Below are positions 35,417 through 46,955 of a DNA stretch of 64,000 nucleotides, piece by piece. The DNA is from Bidens hawaiensis. Lineage: Eukaryota > Streptophyta > Magnoliopsida > Asterales > Asteraceae. Under the pieces are notes generated by a model. That model made no database searches and was not told the DNA's origin. It was given only the letters and a program-made list of their open reading frames with translations. The stretch is taken from assembly GCA_021521415.1 (NCBI GenBank), contig JAIQDT010004229.1:186001-250000 (forward strand), given 5' to 3'. The position numbers and the translations under genes are program-made. Each line of letters begins with the position of its first letter. Positions within the stretch are counted from its first letter, which is position 1.

Positions 35417-37534
35417 TGTAAGGCTCAGTTACCGGTGCCTCACTTTAACGTCGGATTTACTCATAAACGCAGTTCTTACAAATCAGAGTTCATTAAAACT
35501 TTCGCGAAAACATTAACTTCAATTATTCATTGCAAAACATTTAATATTTTCTTTGAAACCATGACATAAAACATCATTGTTAAAACACTACTTCCTTCGT
35601 CTTCAGATGCCAGCCGTTCAATCCATGCCATGTGTCATCCTCATACTAGCTCTTTAGTCCGATCACCTGCGTGCATACTAAAAGTCAGCTACGCTGAGTG
35701 AGTTCTAGTTAATCAAGCAACTTGTTATACAACCACTACATACTTTATATACGTATCCAAAGACACATAGTCACTATCTAACCTGTTACTTCTTAACCAC
35801 TTTATTACCCCTACATCTTAGCCACTTAATTACTCATACAGCTTAGCTACTTATGCCACTTTATGCCACTTTAATAATGAATAACGTTATGCCACTTTCC
35901 ACTTTAATAACGAATAACGTTATGCCACTTTGCCACTTTAACGCTCTTATTAGATCCCTATCCACTTCTATCTCACTCTTCCTCTGCTTGTCTATAACCC
36001 ACTTCCTATCAGTACATTATTTACGTAATAAGCAAGCCACACCATAGCAATCATACACACTAATAACCACTACGTAATCACTATCCTTGGCGATATGTGC
36101 AATATCCGAAGATTGTTCACACACCGACAACCATTATATAATAGCTACCTCGTATATCATCTATAGCATACACTTACCACTAAAGGTAAGGGTATTCACA
36201 CTTCACATAGAGTATGTACACATCCCTGAAAACATAACAAGAAAAAATGGGGCTAGAAACTCACCTGAACTCGGTTACTTCTTCTGCTACTGGTTATTCT
36301 TTCCCGAATTGTGTGTGACTAACTGTTTAATAATTGCAATATTAAATACTACTCTAGCCACTCTCATTGCTACTTAATTAGTCTTACGCGTCTAAGACGG
36401 TTTTACTTCGTTGAATCATTACCCGGTTAGTTAAATCGTTACTCGTTAACCTTTAAAGGTATCTTTAATTAATTATCAAAGTCCAAGTGCCGTTATGTAA
36501 TTATATCATTCTTCTTCAAGTCCAGGGACCATTCTGTAATTCTGCCAAAGTCCACTTCGTTATCTGGTTTGTTATTGAAGGAGGCTCCTTCGTTATTCCT
36601 TAACGAATTAGCCTTTATGACGAATTGGTCATCATAACGAACTGAACCTCTAACGAACTAGACCATTAACGAACTGGACCCTTTACGAACTGAAACCTTA
36701 ACGAACTGAACCCTTAACGAACTGGGGGTTAATTCGTCAGTTCTCCCTTAACGAACTACTTTAACGAATTGGAGCTAGTTCGTCATTTATTCCTTAACGA
36801 AAAGGCTTAATGAACTGTGTCTGCTTCGTTATCTCCCTTTAACGAATGGCTTAACGAATCACCTTTTAATTCGTTAAATCTCCGTTAACGAAGTAGGTTT
36901 AGATTTGACATTCTCTGACATTCGTTACTTCGTATTCATAACTCCGCCGCCGCCATTGCCGGAAAAACGGGATCTCGCCGGAAAAGCGAGATCTCGCTTG
37001 TTTCACCACCGTTTTTACCGTTTTTCGTCCCGTTCAATCCAGGTCTGAGCTAGGTTGATCCCTAAGCTCATCTTAGGTTCAGTTTATACCCGATTCCACC
37101 CGGATCTCATGACTTTAACAGTTTAACAGTGCCAGCTCATCGTTTCATGACTAAATCTAACGGGTTTGAGTATAAACAACATCATACTATCATACCTCGG
37201 GTCGGGATCGGCTCTTCCTCTTGGTTTCAGCTAGAGAGAAAGAGAGAGAAATATGAGAGAGAGCTAAGTGTGTGTTTTGGTGGTGTTTGGAATATGTGAA
37301 ATGAAAGGATTAAAGGGTGATTTAAGGCTTAAATATTATGGATCATGGGCTTGAGCCCATGGTCCATCTTCCTTCCTTATTAACCCAAGTCCATAACCCA
37401 TATCCATTACCCAACACTAGCCCGAACCATACTAACTCCTACTTATTTATTATTTCTCCGCTAACCCGAGTAAACTTTCTCACCAATAATAATTAATATA
37501 ATTAATATTATTTTTGAAATTTCGGGATGTTACA
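35417..37534 (-). mobile_element. LTR family A, copy d: 3' LTR of a gag-only element (2,118 bp)
   Basis: Plus-strand ends are TGTAAGGCTCAG and CGGGATGTTACA. It shares the blocks TGCATACTAAAAGTCAGCTA, AATATCCGAAGAT and GGGGCTAGAAACTCACCTGA with copies a and b. On the minus strand it is preceded by a polypurine tract, which makes it a 3' LTR. It carries an AACGAACTGG minisatellite (36550-36900) and interrupts the Athila-like LTR. Confidence 0.85.
36550..36900. repeat. Minisatellite built on TTAACGAACTGG
   Basis: About twenty AACGAACTGR or TTCGTTA motifs. It corresponds in place and core sequence to 10890-11200. Confidence 0.82.
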
Positions 37535-37566
37535 AGTCTTCCCCCCCCCTTAAAAAGGTTTCGTCT
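37535..37566 (-). other. Polypurine tract and hairpin before the 3' LTR
   Basis: The minus strand reads AAGGGGGGGGGAAGACT immediately before TGTAACATCCC. Just upstream is the short hairpin GGTTTCGGAGACGAAACC. The polypurine tract primes plus-strand DNA synthesis in LTR elements. Confidence 0.85.
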
Positions 37567-38031
37567 CCGAAACCTAACTTATTCCTTGTAAAAGGAATAC
37601 CTCTTATATTTACACACTTTATTGAATCGCCTTCGCTCTCTGGGTTATCCTTCTTACTCCCGACTTGCAGCCATCGAGCGGTGATCATGTGTTTTAGCTA
37701 TTAAGGTAGCTTGTTCATGAGGCCCTCGATGTATCAAGTCTCGTCTCGTCCTTCCAAGGAACCTTGTTTTATATTATAGTGCTAACTCCTAAGGTGACGC
37801 TTTACCATCACACAACTATTTATCATAACCAACATGCATTCAACACAATTCATAAGTCATTCATACAAACTCACAAGAAACCACGAGACACTCAATAAAC
37901 ATAAAAAGGAAATAATTCAAGCTTGCTAGACAAACATTGGTTCATACTGTAACATAAATCACTAACATAAAACAACTGTGACAAGCCACTTATAATTCTG
38001 AAATCTTCTTAATGACTGACAAAGCGTCCTG
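37567..38031 (-). other. 3' untranslated part of the gag-only element
   Basis: About 465 bp between the gag stop and the polypurine tract. No protease, RT or integrase remnant is visible, so pol is absent altogether. Confidence 0.6.
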
Positions 38032-38877
38032 TTACGCGTCTCCCTTTCTTCCCTCCATTGCCACGGCTTTTCCACATTCCCTGGCTAGATGACCTGACTT
38101 ACCACACTTGTAACATTTCTGGTCCTTGGTGCATTCACGAGAGATACGTCCCTTCCCCCCGCATCGGTAGCACTGGTTTGGACCAGCCTTGCATTCTCCC
38201 AAGTGCATCTTCCCGCACACTTTGCATGTTTCCCTGTCTGCCATCTTCTGCGTCTTCTTCCCCGCATACTCCATGACATCCGCAGACTTGTTTCCTTTCC
38301 CCCATTCCTTATCTTCCACTTCCACATCATCCGCCGCCAGATCATCATAAACCATCTCTGCTAACTCAACTGCAGACTCAAAGGTAACAGGTTTGTTGGC
38401 CCTGACTAACATGCGGACCTTCTGGGGAAGTCCCCTGATGTAGCACTTGATCCGTTTCTTCTCAGTATTCACCATGTCAGGAACCAGCCTAGACATGCGG
38501 TTGAATTCGGTGGTATACTCCTGGTGTGTCATCTTGCCCGCCTTCAGATTTAGAAACTTCATCTCGGCCCTCTCCACTTCAGCATTAGCACAGAACCTTT
38601 TCATCACTAACTCCTTCAGGTCATTCCACCTCATTGCCTTAATCTCTTCTCGAGTCTTCCTTTGTTCCACAGTTTCCCACCAGTACATGGCCTCATCTTC
38701 AAATGACTGAGTAGCATAACCCACTGCTTGATCGGGACGACACTCGCTAATTCGTATAATCTTGTCCATTGTGGTTATCCATTGGAGGGTAGCGATTACG
38801 CCTCTTAGACCAATCAGCTTTGGCGGGACACATCCTATTTTCCGCACGTTTTTATCACATTTTAAGTGCTTAATCAT
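38032..38877 (-). CDS. Ty3/gypsy Gag of a gag-only element
   Basis: This 281-residue frame starts at an ATG that probably postdates loss of the true N-terminus. Residues about 30-200 form the gypsy gag capsid domain (GVIATLQWIT...DEAMYWWETV...FLNLKAGKMTHQEYTTEFNR). The C-terminus has zinc-knuckle sequence. The last knuckle, CYKCGKSGHLAREC, is canonical CCHC. In the one before (CYRCGGKGRISREC) the histidine is replaced by arginine, and CKVCGKMHLGEC is a shortened one. Gag would package the RNA. Directly behind it come the polypurine tract and 3' LTR of family A, with no pol, so the family may depend on another element's enzymes. 5' of gag, the LTR and PBS are missing. Confidence 0.82.
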   Translation of the reverse strand: MIKHLKCDKNVRKIGCVPPKLIGLRGVIATLQWITTMDKIIRISECRPDQAVGYATQSFEDEAMYWWETVEQRKTREEIKAMRWNDLKELVMKRFCANAEVERAEMKFLNLKAGKMTHQEYTTEFNRMSRLVPDMVNTEKKRIKCYIRGLPQKVRMLVRANKPVTFESAVELAEMVYDDLAADDVEVEDKEWGKGNKSADVMEYAGKKTQKMADRETCKVCGKMHLGECKAGPNQCYRCGGKGRISRECTKDQKCYKCGKSGHLARECGKAVAMEGRKGDA

Positions 38878-40708
38878 ATAATAAATAATTTTTATGGCTT
38901 GTTTTTACATGATCTTACAAAACTTATAATTGTTGTAGGTTATGGGTTTTAAAGGATAAAAGATTATGGTTTTTGAAGACAAAAGAGGCCTTTATGATCA
39001 AGTTTGAAGACTACAACTCAAGGCCCGACCCAAGCCCATAAGAATTAAGCCTTACATGCTATTATATGAAAATTAAAAAAAGAAAATCTACACAGGATCA
39101 TAACCAAGTGAAAAACAACAAACTCCCAAATTATTAATCATTATTAAAGCACAAGAAACAGCTCGAAATATTGACCGCAGTTGCCGATATTGTTGTCCAC
39201 TTAAACCCAGCCACTAACCAATCAAGCCCCCAATTGCATTAAGCGTTTTAAGTCCAAACATTAAGGCTACACCTACCCCATCTCAGACAAAGAGAGCTAG
39301 AATACTAGAGTCGAAGTAATCTGGTTTGACAAATCACCATAAGCCAATGACTCATGGTACTAATTAGATACACTCGGTGGAATTTGATGGATGAATGATC
39401 ATGTGTAGGTCGTACGAGCTATTCCTAAATATTATTTGACTTTGTCCTATAAATTCCAAATTTGATATTTATTGACTAAGAACCTTCGAGCCTCAATAGT
39501 GTGTCCTCAGAGTCACTATCCTCTTGGTAACACGTAAACTCTAAGTCCTGTCTAGTATGTGCATATTTGGTCTCTTTTACTAACTTTAAAAATGCTTCTT
39601 TGGCATTTTACAATACATAACTTTCTCACAATCATTTGTTTTTTTTTGGGAACAACTTTTTAGAGTACACATAACTTTCATAACATACTTTTTTTTTCAT
39701 CATTTTTTTCTTTTTCTTTTTTTTTTAATTTTTTTATATCACCCTAAAGTATATAACTATCTCTAAGCTCGTAAAAAGATGGACATGTGGTGGTGTGCTG
39801 GTTTGAGTGCATCTAAGTCTTACCATCTCAAAGTTTTTAGATTATGATAATCCACCCTAAGCTTTGAAATTTGGTTTCATCGTTTTTCAAATTATTATAT
39901 ATAAAAAAAATATCTGCTAAAGAAGACTATCAAAGCTAGTTGGGCCTACCAACACATCCCAAATCAGATATGCAACCATCTCTTCTTCTTTTATTATTAT
40001 TATATTATATTTTTCAAAAGTTTCGAGAGTTCGTTAACACAACGGTAATAATATCATTTCCTGCTTAATGAAGAACAAAAACAATTTTCAAGTGACACAT
40101 TTTTCTTTAAAACTTTTTTTTTTCAGTCGCCCCAGCTACTTTCAGTTTTCGGGTGAATGACTATCCCGTACATCTGCATGCAGATAATCGGACCAAACAA
40201 ATACAAGTATATGTCCCACGAACTTAAGTAGCCGACATAATTTTCAGCGAAAGAACAAAAATTTTATGATTAAAATTTTTTTGTTTTTAAATTGTTTTTC
40301 TACAACTAAGTAAAATAAATTCTCATCCCCAAACTTAGAACGAAATCGTCCTTGATGAGAACAAGGAAAAGAAATAAAATAAAATTAAAACTTAAAATAG
40401 CAAAAAGTAAAACAGAGAACGAGTTACTCCCCTGGTTTATATGTAGAATCTTCATCAGCTGTGTATCAATCGAGCGACCGTGTAACATTTCATTCGTGGC
40501 CGCAACCCCGGGAGAACCAGTTCCAAAACGCCATCGGAGCTATCATGCGCATAATAATACATGCAATAACTCAAACTCGCTCGCATGTAGTGGCATACAA
40601 AACAGAAAGAAAAAACAGAAGAGATAAACATATTTTTGTGTTTGTGATATTTTTTTATTTTTATTTTTTTTATTTTATTATTTTGATTTTTTTAAATAAC
40701 AAAAATCA
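38878..40708 (-). other. Athila-like element, 3' non-coding region
   Basis: Non-coding sequence between the integrase stop and the 3' LTR of the Athila-like element. It carries T-rich runs on the plus strand (39640-39735). The part 39884-40868 has a second copy at 46903-47889. It contains the module shared with the copia element (40125-40258). Confidence 0.6.
40125..40258 (-). repeat. 3' module shared with the copia element, Athila copy 1
   Basis: Plus-strand landmarks in order: CGCCCC, ACTTTCAGTTTTC, GGTGAATGACTATCC, GGACCAAA, ATATGTCC, AACTTAAGTAGCCGACATAA and TTTTCAGC. The same order and wording recur at 47155-47288 and, within a copia element, twice at 57274-57546. Confidence 0.78.
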
Positions 40709-40710
40709 AA

Positions 40711-41501
40711 TTAATAAAACAGATAATAAAGAAAATCATAATACACACTATACAATTCGGGCTGTCTCCCGAGTGATGCATCCAACACGTCTATGGGGGT
40801 GAATGAGTCAAGGTAGACTACCTCGACTGTCTGATCAGCTACCGGCTCGCCTATGTATTGCTTCAACCTATGACCACTCACCTTAAACTCCCCGCTCTGA
40901 TATTTTATCTCAATAATGCAATACGGGAATACCTCAGTCACCATGAATGGTCCCGACCATCGGGTTTTCAACTTTCCCAGGAATAACCTTAACCGGGAGT
41001 TATATAGTAAAACCATATCTCCACACTTGAACTGCTTATTGCCCTTCAATTTTCTATCATGCAGTTCTTTCGTCCGCTCCTTATACATAAACGACTGAGT
41101 ATATGCTTGATCCCTAAGCTTCTCTAACTCGTGAAGCTGGTGAAACTAGTGCCCTCTGCAGCGGATAAATCAAGATCAACCCTCTGAAGGGCCCATGAAG
41201 CACGGTGCTCCAACTCAGCAGGAAGATGACAGGACTTCCCATAAATCATCTGGAACGGCGTGGAACCGGTCGGAGTCTTATAGGTTGTACGGAAGGCCCA
41301 CAAAGCATCATCTAATTTGTCGGACCAATCCCGACGATTTGAACCAACCATTTTCACGAGAATGCGTTTGATTCCCCGATTACTCACTTCCACCTGGCCG
41401 ACTAGTCTTTGGGTGGTAGGCGGTCGCAAGCCGATGGGTGACCCCATAGCGCTACAACGCCTTATCCATCCGCGAATTGCTGAAGTGAGTACCTCGATCA
41501 C
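40711..41501 (-). pseudogene. Athila-like integrase, C-terminal half
   Basis: Two frames together give the last part of a gypsy integrase. 41501-41124 holds [40 protein letters not shown], split here at a frameshift near its start. 41088-40711 holds KFKCGDMVLLYNSRLRLFLGKLK-type and WSGPFMVTEVFP sequence, the C-terminal SH3-like/GPF-GPY region. A break separates them between 41124 and 41088. The integrase inserts the cDNA into the genome; this copy is dead. Confidence 0.8.
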
Positions 41502-42108
41502 TGATCAAGGTTTTCGGGACACCTAAGCGAGTAAAGAGACTTTTAAGAAAACACACTACCACTCGGGCATCATTCGTGGGTAAAGCCTTGGCTTCAACCC
41601 ACTTTGACACGTAATCGACAGCCACGGGTATGTACTTGTTCCCACGCGAAGCTGGAAACAGTCCCATGAAATCAATGCCCCACACATCGAAAACCTCACA
41701 AACCTGAATAGCATTCTGGGGCATTTCTTTTCGCGATGAAATGTTGCCAACACACTGGCAACGATCACAACTCCTAACAAACGCATGCGCGTCCTTAAAG
41801 ATAGAAGGCCAGTAAAAACCAGAATAAAAAACTTTCCTTGCCGTCGAACTCGCACCGTGGTGACCTCCTGTCGGTCCTACATGGCAATGGCTCAGAATCT
41901 GCCATCCCTCCTTAGCATCTACACACCTCCTAATCAACTGATTAGCACCGATACGGAAAAGATACGGGTCATCCCATAGGTAAAACTTAACATTAGCAAA
42001 GAATTTCTTCTTTTGATGGTAAGGCATCTTCGGGAGGTAGCCGTCAGCAAGATAGTTCGAGAAGTCAGCGAACCATGGAAAACCCTCCTCCTGTGCCGTA
42101 ACAAACAT
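41452..42108 (-). pseudogene. Athila-like integrase, zinc-binding domain and catalytic core
   Basis: The frame shows the H-H-C-C finger ([14 protein letters not shown]...CDRCQCVG) and then the core with the first catalytic Asp in WGIDFMGLF and the second in [10 protein letters not shown]. An Athila-type pol belongs to the Ty3/gypsy order, with integrase after RNase H. The frame is lost near 41470 before the third catalytic residue. Confidence 0.85.
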
Positions 42109-42656
42109 GAGATTCCCTGTCGGAAAACGATCGTCGATCCTGACCCTGAATCTCCTAACTCAGCTCCCTCTAGACGCGAAAGATGATCGGCCGCCACATT
42201 CTCGACCCCCTTTTTTTCACGGATCTCAATATCAAACTCTTGAAGCAACAGGATCCATCGGAAAAGACGAGGCTTAGCATCATGCTTTCTGAAGAGATAT
42301 CAAATAGCAGCATGGTCCGTGTACACAATCGTCTTGGACAGAACTAGATAGGACCTAAATTTATTGAATGCAAACACAACAGCTAAAAGGTCTTTCTCGG
42401 TGGTAGTATAGCTCTCCTGTGCACCATTTAAAGTCCGGCTAGCGTAGTAAATTGGATGGAAGTGTTTATCCTTCCGCTGTCCAAGAACCGCTCCGACTGC
42501 GAAATCGCTCGTGTCACACATCAACTCGAATGGTAACGGCCTGTCGGGAGCAACCATGATCGGGGTGTTAAAGAGTTTGTCTTTTAATATATCAAACGCC
42601 TCGATACACTGCTCAGAAAAGATGAATGGAGCATCCTTCTCCAGAAGTTTGGTCAC
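42109..42656 (-). pseudogene. Athila-like RNase H
   Basis: The segment with CDTSDFAVGAVLGQ and YTTTEKDLLAVVFAF is the gypsy-type RNase H with its first acidic residues. The frame stops at a TGA at 42297-42299, then the similarity goes on in the same frame with [20 protein letters not shown] near 42235-42176. Confidence 0.85.
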
Positions 42657-42712
42657 GGGTCTCGCGATCTTAGAAAAATCTTTGATGAACTAACGGTAGA
42701 ATCTAGCATGAC

Positions 42713-43912
42713 CTAGAAACTCCGAATGGATCTCACAGAAGTGGGCAGGGGAAGATTAGAAATGGTCTCGACCTTCGCTCGGTCAACCTCTATCCCCGCA
42801 CTCGAAATCCGATGTCCCAGAACAATGCCCTCGCGAACCATGAAATGACACTTCTCCCAGTTAAGAACTAGGTTGGCGTCAATGCAGCGGGACATCATCC
42901 TCTCAAGATTAGATAAACAATGATCGAAGGAACTCCTGAAAACAGAAAAATCATCCATGAACACCTCCATGGAGTCCTCGATCATATCATAGAAAATGGC
43001 CGCCATACACCTCTGGAATGTGGCTGGAGCGTTACACAGTTTGAACGACATACATTTATAGGCAAACGTTCAGTAAGGGCAGGTAAAAATGGTTTCCTCC
43101 TGGTCATCGGGAGCTATCAGAACCTGGAAATACCCGGAGAAACCATCTAAGAAGCAGTAGTACTGCTGACCTGCCAAACGTATCTACATCTGATCAATGA
43201 AGGGTAAAGGAAAGTGGTCTTTCCTAGTGGCATCATTCAATCTGTGATAGTCGATGCATACTCTCCATCCAGTCACAGTCCTAATGGGAATGAGCTCGTT
43301 CCTCTCATTGGTGACGACAGTCATGCCACCCTTTTTAGGAACCACTTGAACTGGACTTACCCATGCACTATCAGAAATGGGGAAAATGATCCTCGCATTA
43401 AGGAGTTTAATGATCTCCTTCTTCACATCCTCTTGTATTTTCGGATTAAGTCGCCGTTGCGGCTGAACGACAGTTTTGAAATTATCCTCCATGAGGATTT
43501 TATGAGTGCAAAACGAAGGGTTGATACACTTAATGTCGATAATCTTCCAAGCAATCGCCTTTTTTTGATCTCGTAGCACCCTCAACAACTTTTCTTTCTC
43601 GACCTCTGTCAAAGTAGCTGCAATCATAACCGGCAGCTTCCTCTCTTCATCTAAAAACGCATACTCCAGATGGGCAGGCAAATCCTTAAGCTCTAAGGAA
43701 GGAGGACTCTCTACGGAAGGTCGGTCCATTGGATCGTCTCGTACGATCTTAGCAGACACGCTAGATTCAAGGCTATGTGACTCGGTGTCGTCATCCAAGG
43801 ACTGATCGGTCATGGCAACCATCTCAATCTCTAGAATCTCCCTATCGAGAATCTGGGTGTTGGAGGCAGATCCTCCACAGATCTCGCTGAAAAACTCCCC
43901 AATATGTTCCAT
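42713..43912 (-). pseudogene. Athila-like reverse transcriptase
   Basis: 43912-43184 carries the N-terminal part: a linker with LPAHLEYAFLDEERKLPVMI, then WVSPVQVVPKKGGMTVV and TGWRVCIDYHRLNDATRKDH, as in Athila-type elements. An in-frame TAG follows FIDQM. 43051-42713 holds the palm with the catalytic FMDD box in EVFMDDFSVF and the GHRISSAGIEVD segment. RT copies the element RNA into DNA; the stops and frameshifts make this copy non-functional. Confidence 0.88.
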
Positions 43913-44205
43913 TATGGTATCGATGAAGTATAAGGAGTCATCATCAGACTTGGGGTGTTTAGTGACTATCGAACGTCAAAAGTGACGTTCTCATCCCCAA
44001 CTCTCAAAATCAATTACCCTCGCAGACGTAGATCAACGCCTGTGCAGTGGCAAGGAATGGTCGGCTAAGATAAGTGGGACAATATCATCATCGTTCTTGT
44101 CCAAGATGACAAAGTCCCTCGGGGGTATTTCACAGAACGATCAGCATGCTGGATACTCATCCGGGTAGGACGTGGTTCGCCTAGACCCAACTTGCGATAC
44201 ACAGT

Positions 44206-44997
44206 TTACGGCATGAGGTTAATACTGGCACCAAGATCTGCCAGTGCATAAACTACCATATCATCACTCAAGATGCAGGGAACCGTGAAACTCCCTGGAT
44301 CAGACATCTTTTCCGGTAACTTTCTCTGCAAGACTGCAGAGCAACTAGCACTCAACGGGATGGAAGAGACCTCATCTAACTTCTCATTATTTGAAAGAAT
44401 ATCCTTAAGGAACTTTTCATATTTCGGAATTTGAGTTAGTGCTTCAAGGAATGGAATGTTAAGATGAAGTTGCTTCAAAAGATCAAGGAATTTGGAGTTC
44501 TGCTCCTCGTCTCTATCCCTGCAGAGTCTCCCGGGGTATGGAAGTTTAGGTTTGTACACTCTCGATGGTGTGCTGGGTAACTGCTGATCCTCGGCCTGTG
44601 TTGTACTTCCTGGGCCCCGCCTCTGATGCACCTTGGCCGGTGGAGACTCCAACTGAATCTCCTCGTCCACCTGCTCCTCTACATCTACTGCAGGCTCCTT
44701 AATGACTCCTCCCGTCGCATCCTGAATCACGAGCTCGCTACGTGCTCCTGCACCGCTCCTCGTCGTCACAGCCTTCGCGAACGCCTTCGGATTTTGCTCA
44801 GTATTACTCGGAAGTGTTCTTGGAGACCTCTCGTTTAGACGACTTGCTATCTCTCCCATCTGCTGCTCAAGATTTTGAATTGACGCTCCCTGATTTCTCA
44901 TGAATGACTCGTGCTCTCGAAATTTCTCTTGAGTCTCTTTGTGACGGGAGTCCTCTCGAGTCATAAGCTGCGACAGCATCTGTGTCTGCTGTGCCAT
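44206..44997 (-). pseudogene. Athila-like Gag C-terminal part and aspartic protease
   Basis: The 263-residue frame begins with a Gln/Met-rich region and a heptad-like stretch (SIQNLEQQMGEIASRLNER). It continues through a proline-rich linker and LPYPGRL, and ends at the protease active-site region VYALADLGASINLMP (DLGAS for the usual DLG/DSG-S/T). Between 44206 and 43912 the frame is lost. The protease would cut the polyprotein. Confidence 0.78.
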
Positions 44998-45263
44998 CTT
45001 CTCCTTTAATGTGGGCTTATTCTCCCCACTACTCGTTCCCTCACCGGAATCCTAGAATAGACTCTGACGCTGCTGGAAGCTGGACTGATTTCCGTTCCTC
45101 CTGTTGGAAGTTTGATTGTCTCTCCACCCCGAATTATAAGAATTAAAAGAATTTTGATTTCGGTTCGGATTACCAACAAAGTCTACTGCCTCCTCCTGGA
45201 AACCAATGGGGCACTGAATAGTGTCACGCCCCCTCTACAGATCTCACACAACTTACTCTTCAC

Positions 45264-46143
45264 CTACAACTCCTTCACGATCTTTGCCAACGCCTCAACC
45301 TGTGCCGCAAGTGCGGTGCTCGTGTCGACCAAATGTATGTCGCGTGATAGGGAGTCGACGGTCTTGGTGCTCTTGGCGGGTGGTTTCTGGTATCCAATCA
45401 TGTCTAACCCATTAAACAAAGCAATGCACTCATCCGTATCCTTCGTCGTCAATAAGTTGCTTCCCACAGCCGTGTCGAGCATACTCTAAGTCGCGCATGT
45501 CACTCCGTTATAAAACTTCTCAACAACTGCCCAGTCTTGTAGGCCGTGGTTCGGACATAAAGCTAGTAAATTTTTGAATCTCTCCCACGCCTTGTAGAAG
45601 CTCTCGGTATTCTGCATCTGGAAAGAATGAATCTGGTTACACAAACGAGCGGCCTTAGCCGGAGGATCGTATTTCTCAAGAAACTGGTATGCATGGCGGC
45701 CCAAGTAGTAATGGATCCCTGTGGGAGGAACTCAAGCCACATACTCGCATGATCAATGAGTGAGAACGAAAAAACACGGAGTTTGATGGCGTCTTCGGAT
45801 ACGCCGGCAAGATGAAAAGTGTCGCAAATACGTGCAATGCGAGTGAGATGCGAATGCGGATTTTCGTGGGGAAACCCGTGAAATTGAGCATAATGAGAGA
45901 TGGTGTTCAAAATGTTCGATGGAATCTGCCAATTTGTGTTACCTGCTATGGCTGGTGGAGTAATGCTGGATCTCGCGCCAGCATCGACCGGACGGGCTCG
46001 GTCTGCAACTGTCCTCCTCGGTGGTGGAATTGCGTCGCCCATAATCCTATCCCTAATGACGGATTCAAAAAAACTCGGAGAAGAGGGTGTATTAGCAACA
46101 GACGTAGAAGAACTGGAAGACGGCCTGATACGACGTCTCTCAT
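45264..46143 (-). pseudogene. Athila-like Gag capsid region
   Basis: Three overlapping frames hold consecutive pieces of one gag. 46042-45563 has FHGFPHENPHSHLTRIARIC and AIKLRVFSFSLIDHASMWLE. 45704-45486 has FYKAWERFKNLLALCPNHGL. 45482-45264 has MLDTAVGSNLLTT and AALAAQVEALAK-like sequence near the end. At least two frameshifts separate them. This order and wording are those of Athila-type gag. Confidence 0.82.
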
Positions 46144-46322
46144 GAAACTCTCTCTGGTTCAGAAAATCCCTCAGATTTAGGAGGTCCTAGAGATCGAGTA
46201 CGTCGCATATAACTATTAAGATATACAAAAGAAACTAAAATTAGCTAAACTAAGTAAAATAAAAACAAGTAGCAAACAAGGTAAATCCTAACTCGAGTCG
46301 TTCTCAATACGCCTCAAACCGT

Positions 46323-46341
46323 GTCCCCGACAACGGCGCCA
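46323..46341 (-). other. Primer-binding site, tRNA-Asp type
   Basis: The minus strand reads TGGCGCCGTTGTCGGGGAC, one base off the tRNA-Asp complement (TGGCGCCGTTGCCGGGGA) typical of the Athila clade. It follows the LTR end after 9 nt. Confidence 0.88.
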
Positions 46342-46350
46342 AAAAATTGA

Positions 46351-46902
46351 TGTGTGTCTAAAGGGTGTTTCTTTCTATGGAACTCACAACTAAGTTTTAA
46401 ATTTATAAAACGGGTTTTCCTAATAAAACTACACACAATCGGCAAGTGTACCGATCGTAAGTAATATAGAACTGAGGAAGTCCGAGTATCGAACACGAGG
46501 ACACGTGAAAACGTCTATGATCACTAACCCTAGAAAAGACCTTCCTAAGAATAATATTTTTTTAAATGATTTTTAATAATTAAACTACTTGACCTAACTT
46601 ACTTTAACTAAATTTAAAGACTAAACTTAACAAGACTTAACGAAATTTTACAAATGAGAGTGACAATGGAGACAAACGTCTACCTAGGTAAGAATCCTAT
46701 TGAAGGTATAATAAGTTTTATGGAATGAATAATCCCACGACACCGGTATCTAAGGATGACACAACTAAGGTTCGCTCAAGAAAACTAGATCACCTCTCGG
46801 TCTCACTAACAAACCCTAACTTACACTTAGTTGATTTTAGGAACAAACCGGGAAACGAATTGCTAAAGTGTTCTAATGTCTACTCACCTCTCGGTCTCAC
46901 CG
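46351..46902 (-). repeat. Athila-like element, 5' LTR, truncated
   Basis: It matches 33881-34433 of the 3' LTR. At 46902 the match ends abruptly inside CTCACCG and the sequence jumps into the 3' non-coding region of a second Athila copy. Confidence 0.8.
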
Positions 46903-46912
46903 TTTTTCAAAT

Positions 46913-46955
<43 letters not shown>

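Noticed and set aside
38058..38710. Plus-strand open frames over the gag-only element
   Set aside because: Shadows of the minus-strand gag frame, which has clear domain motifs.
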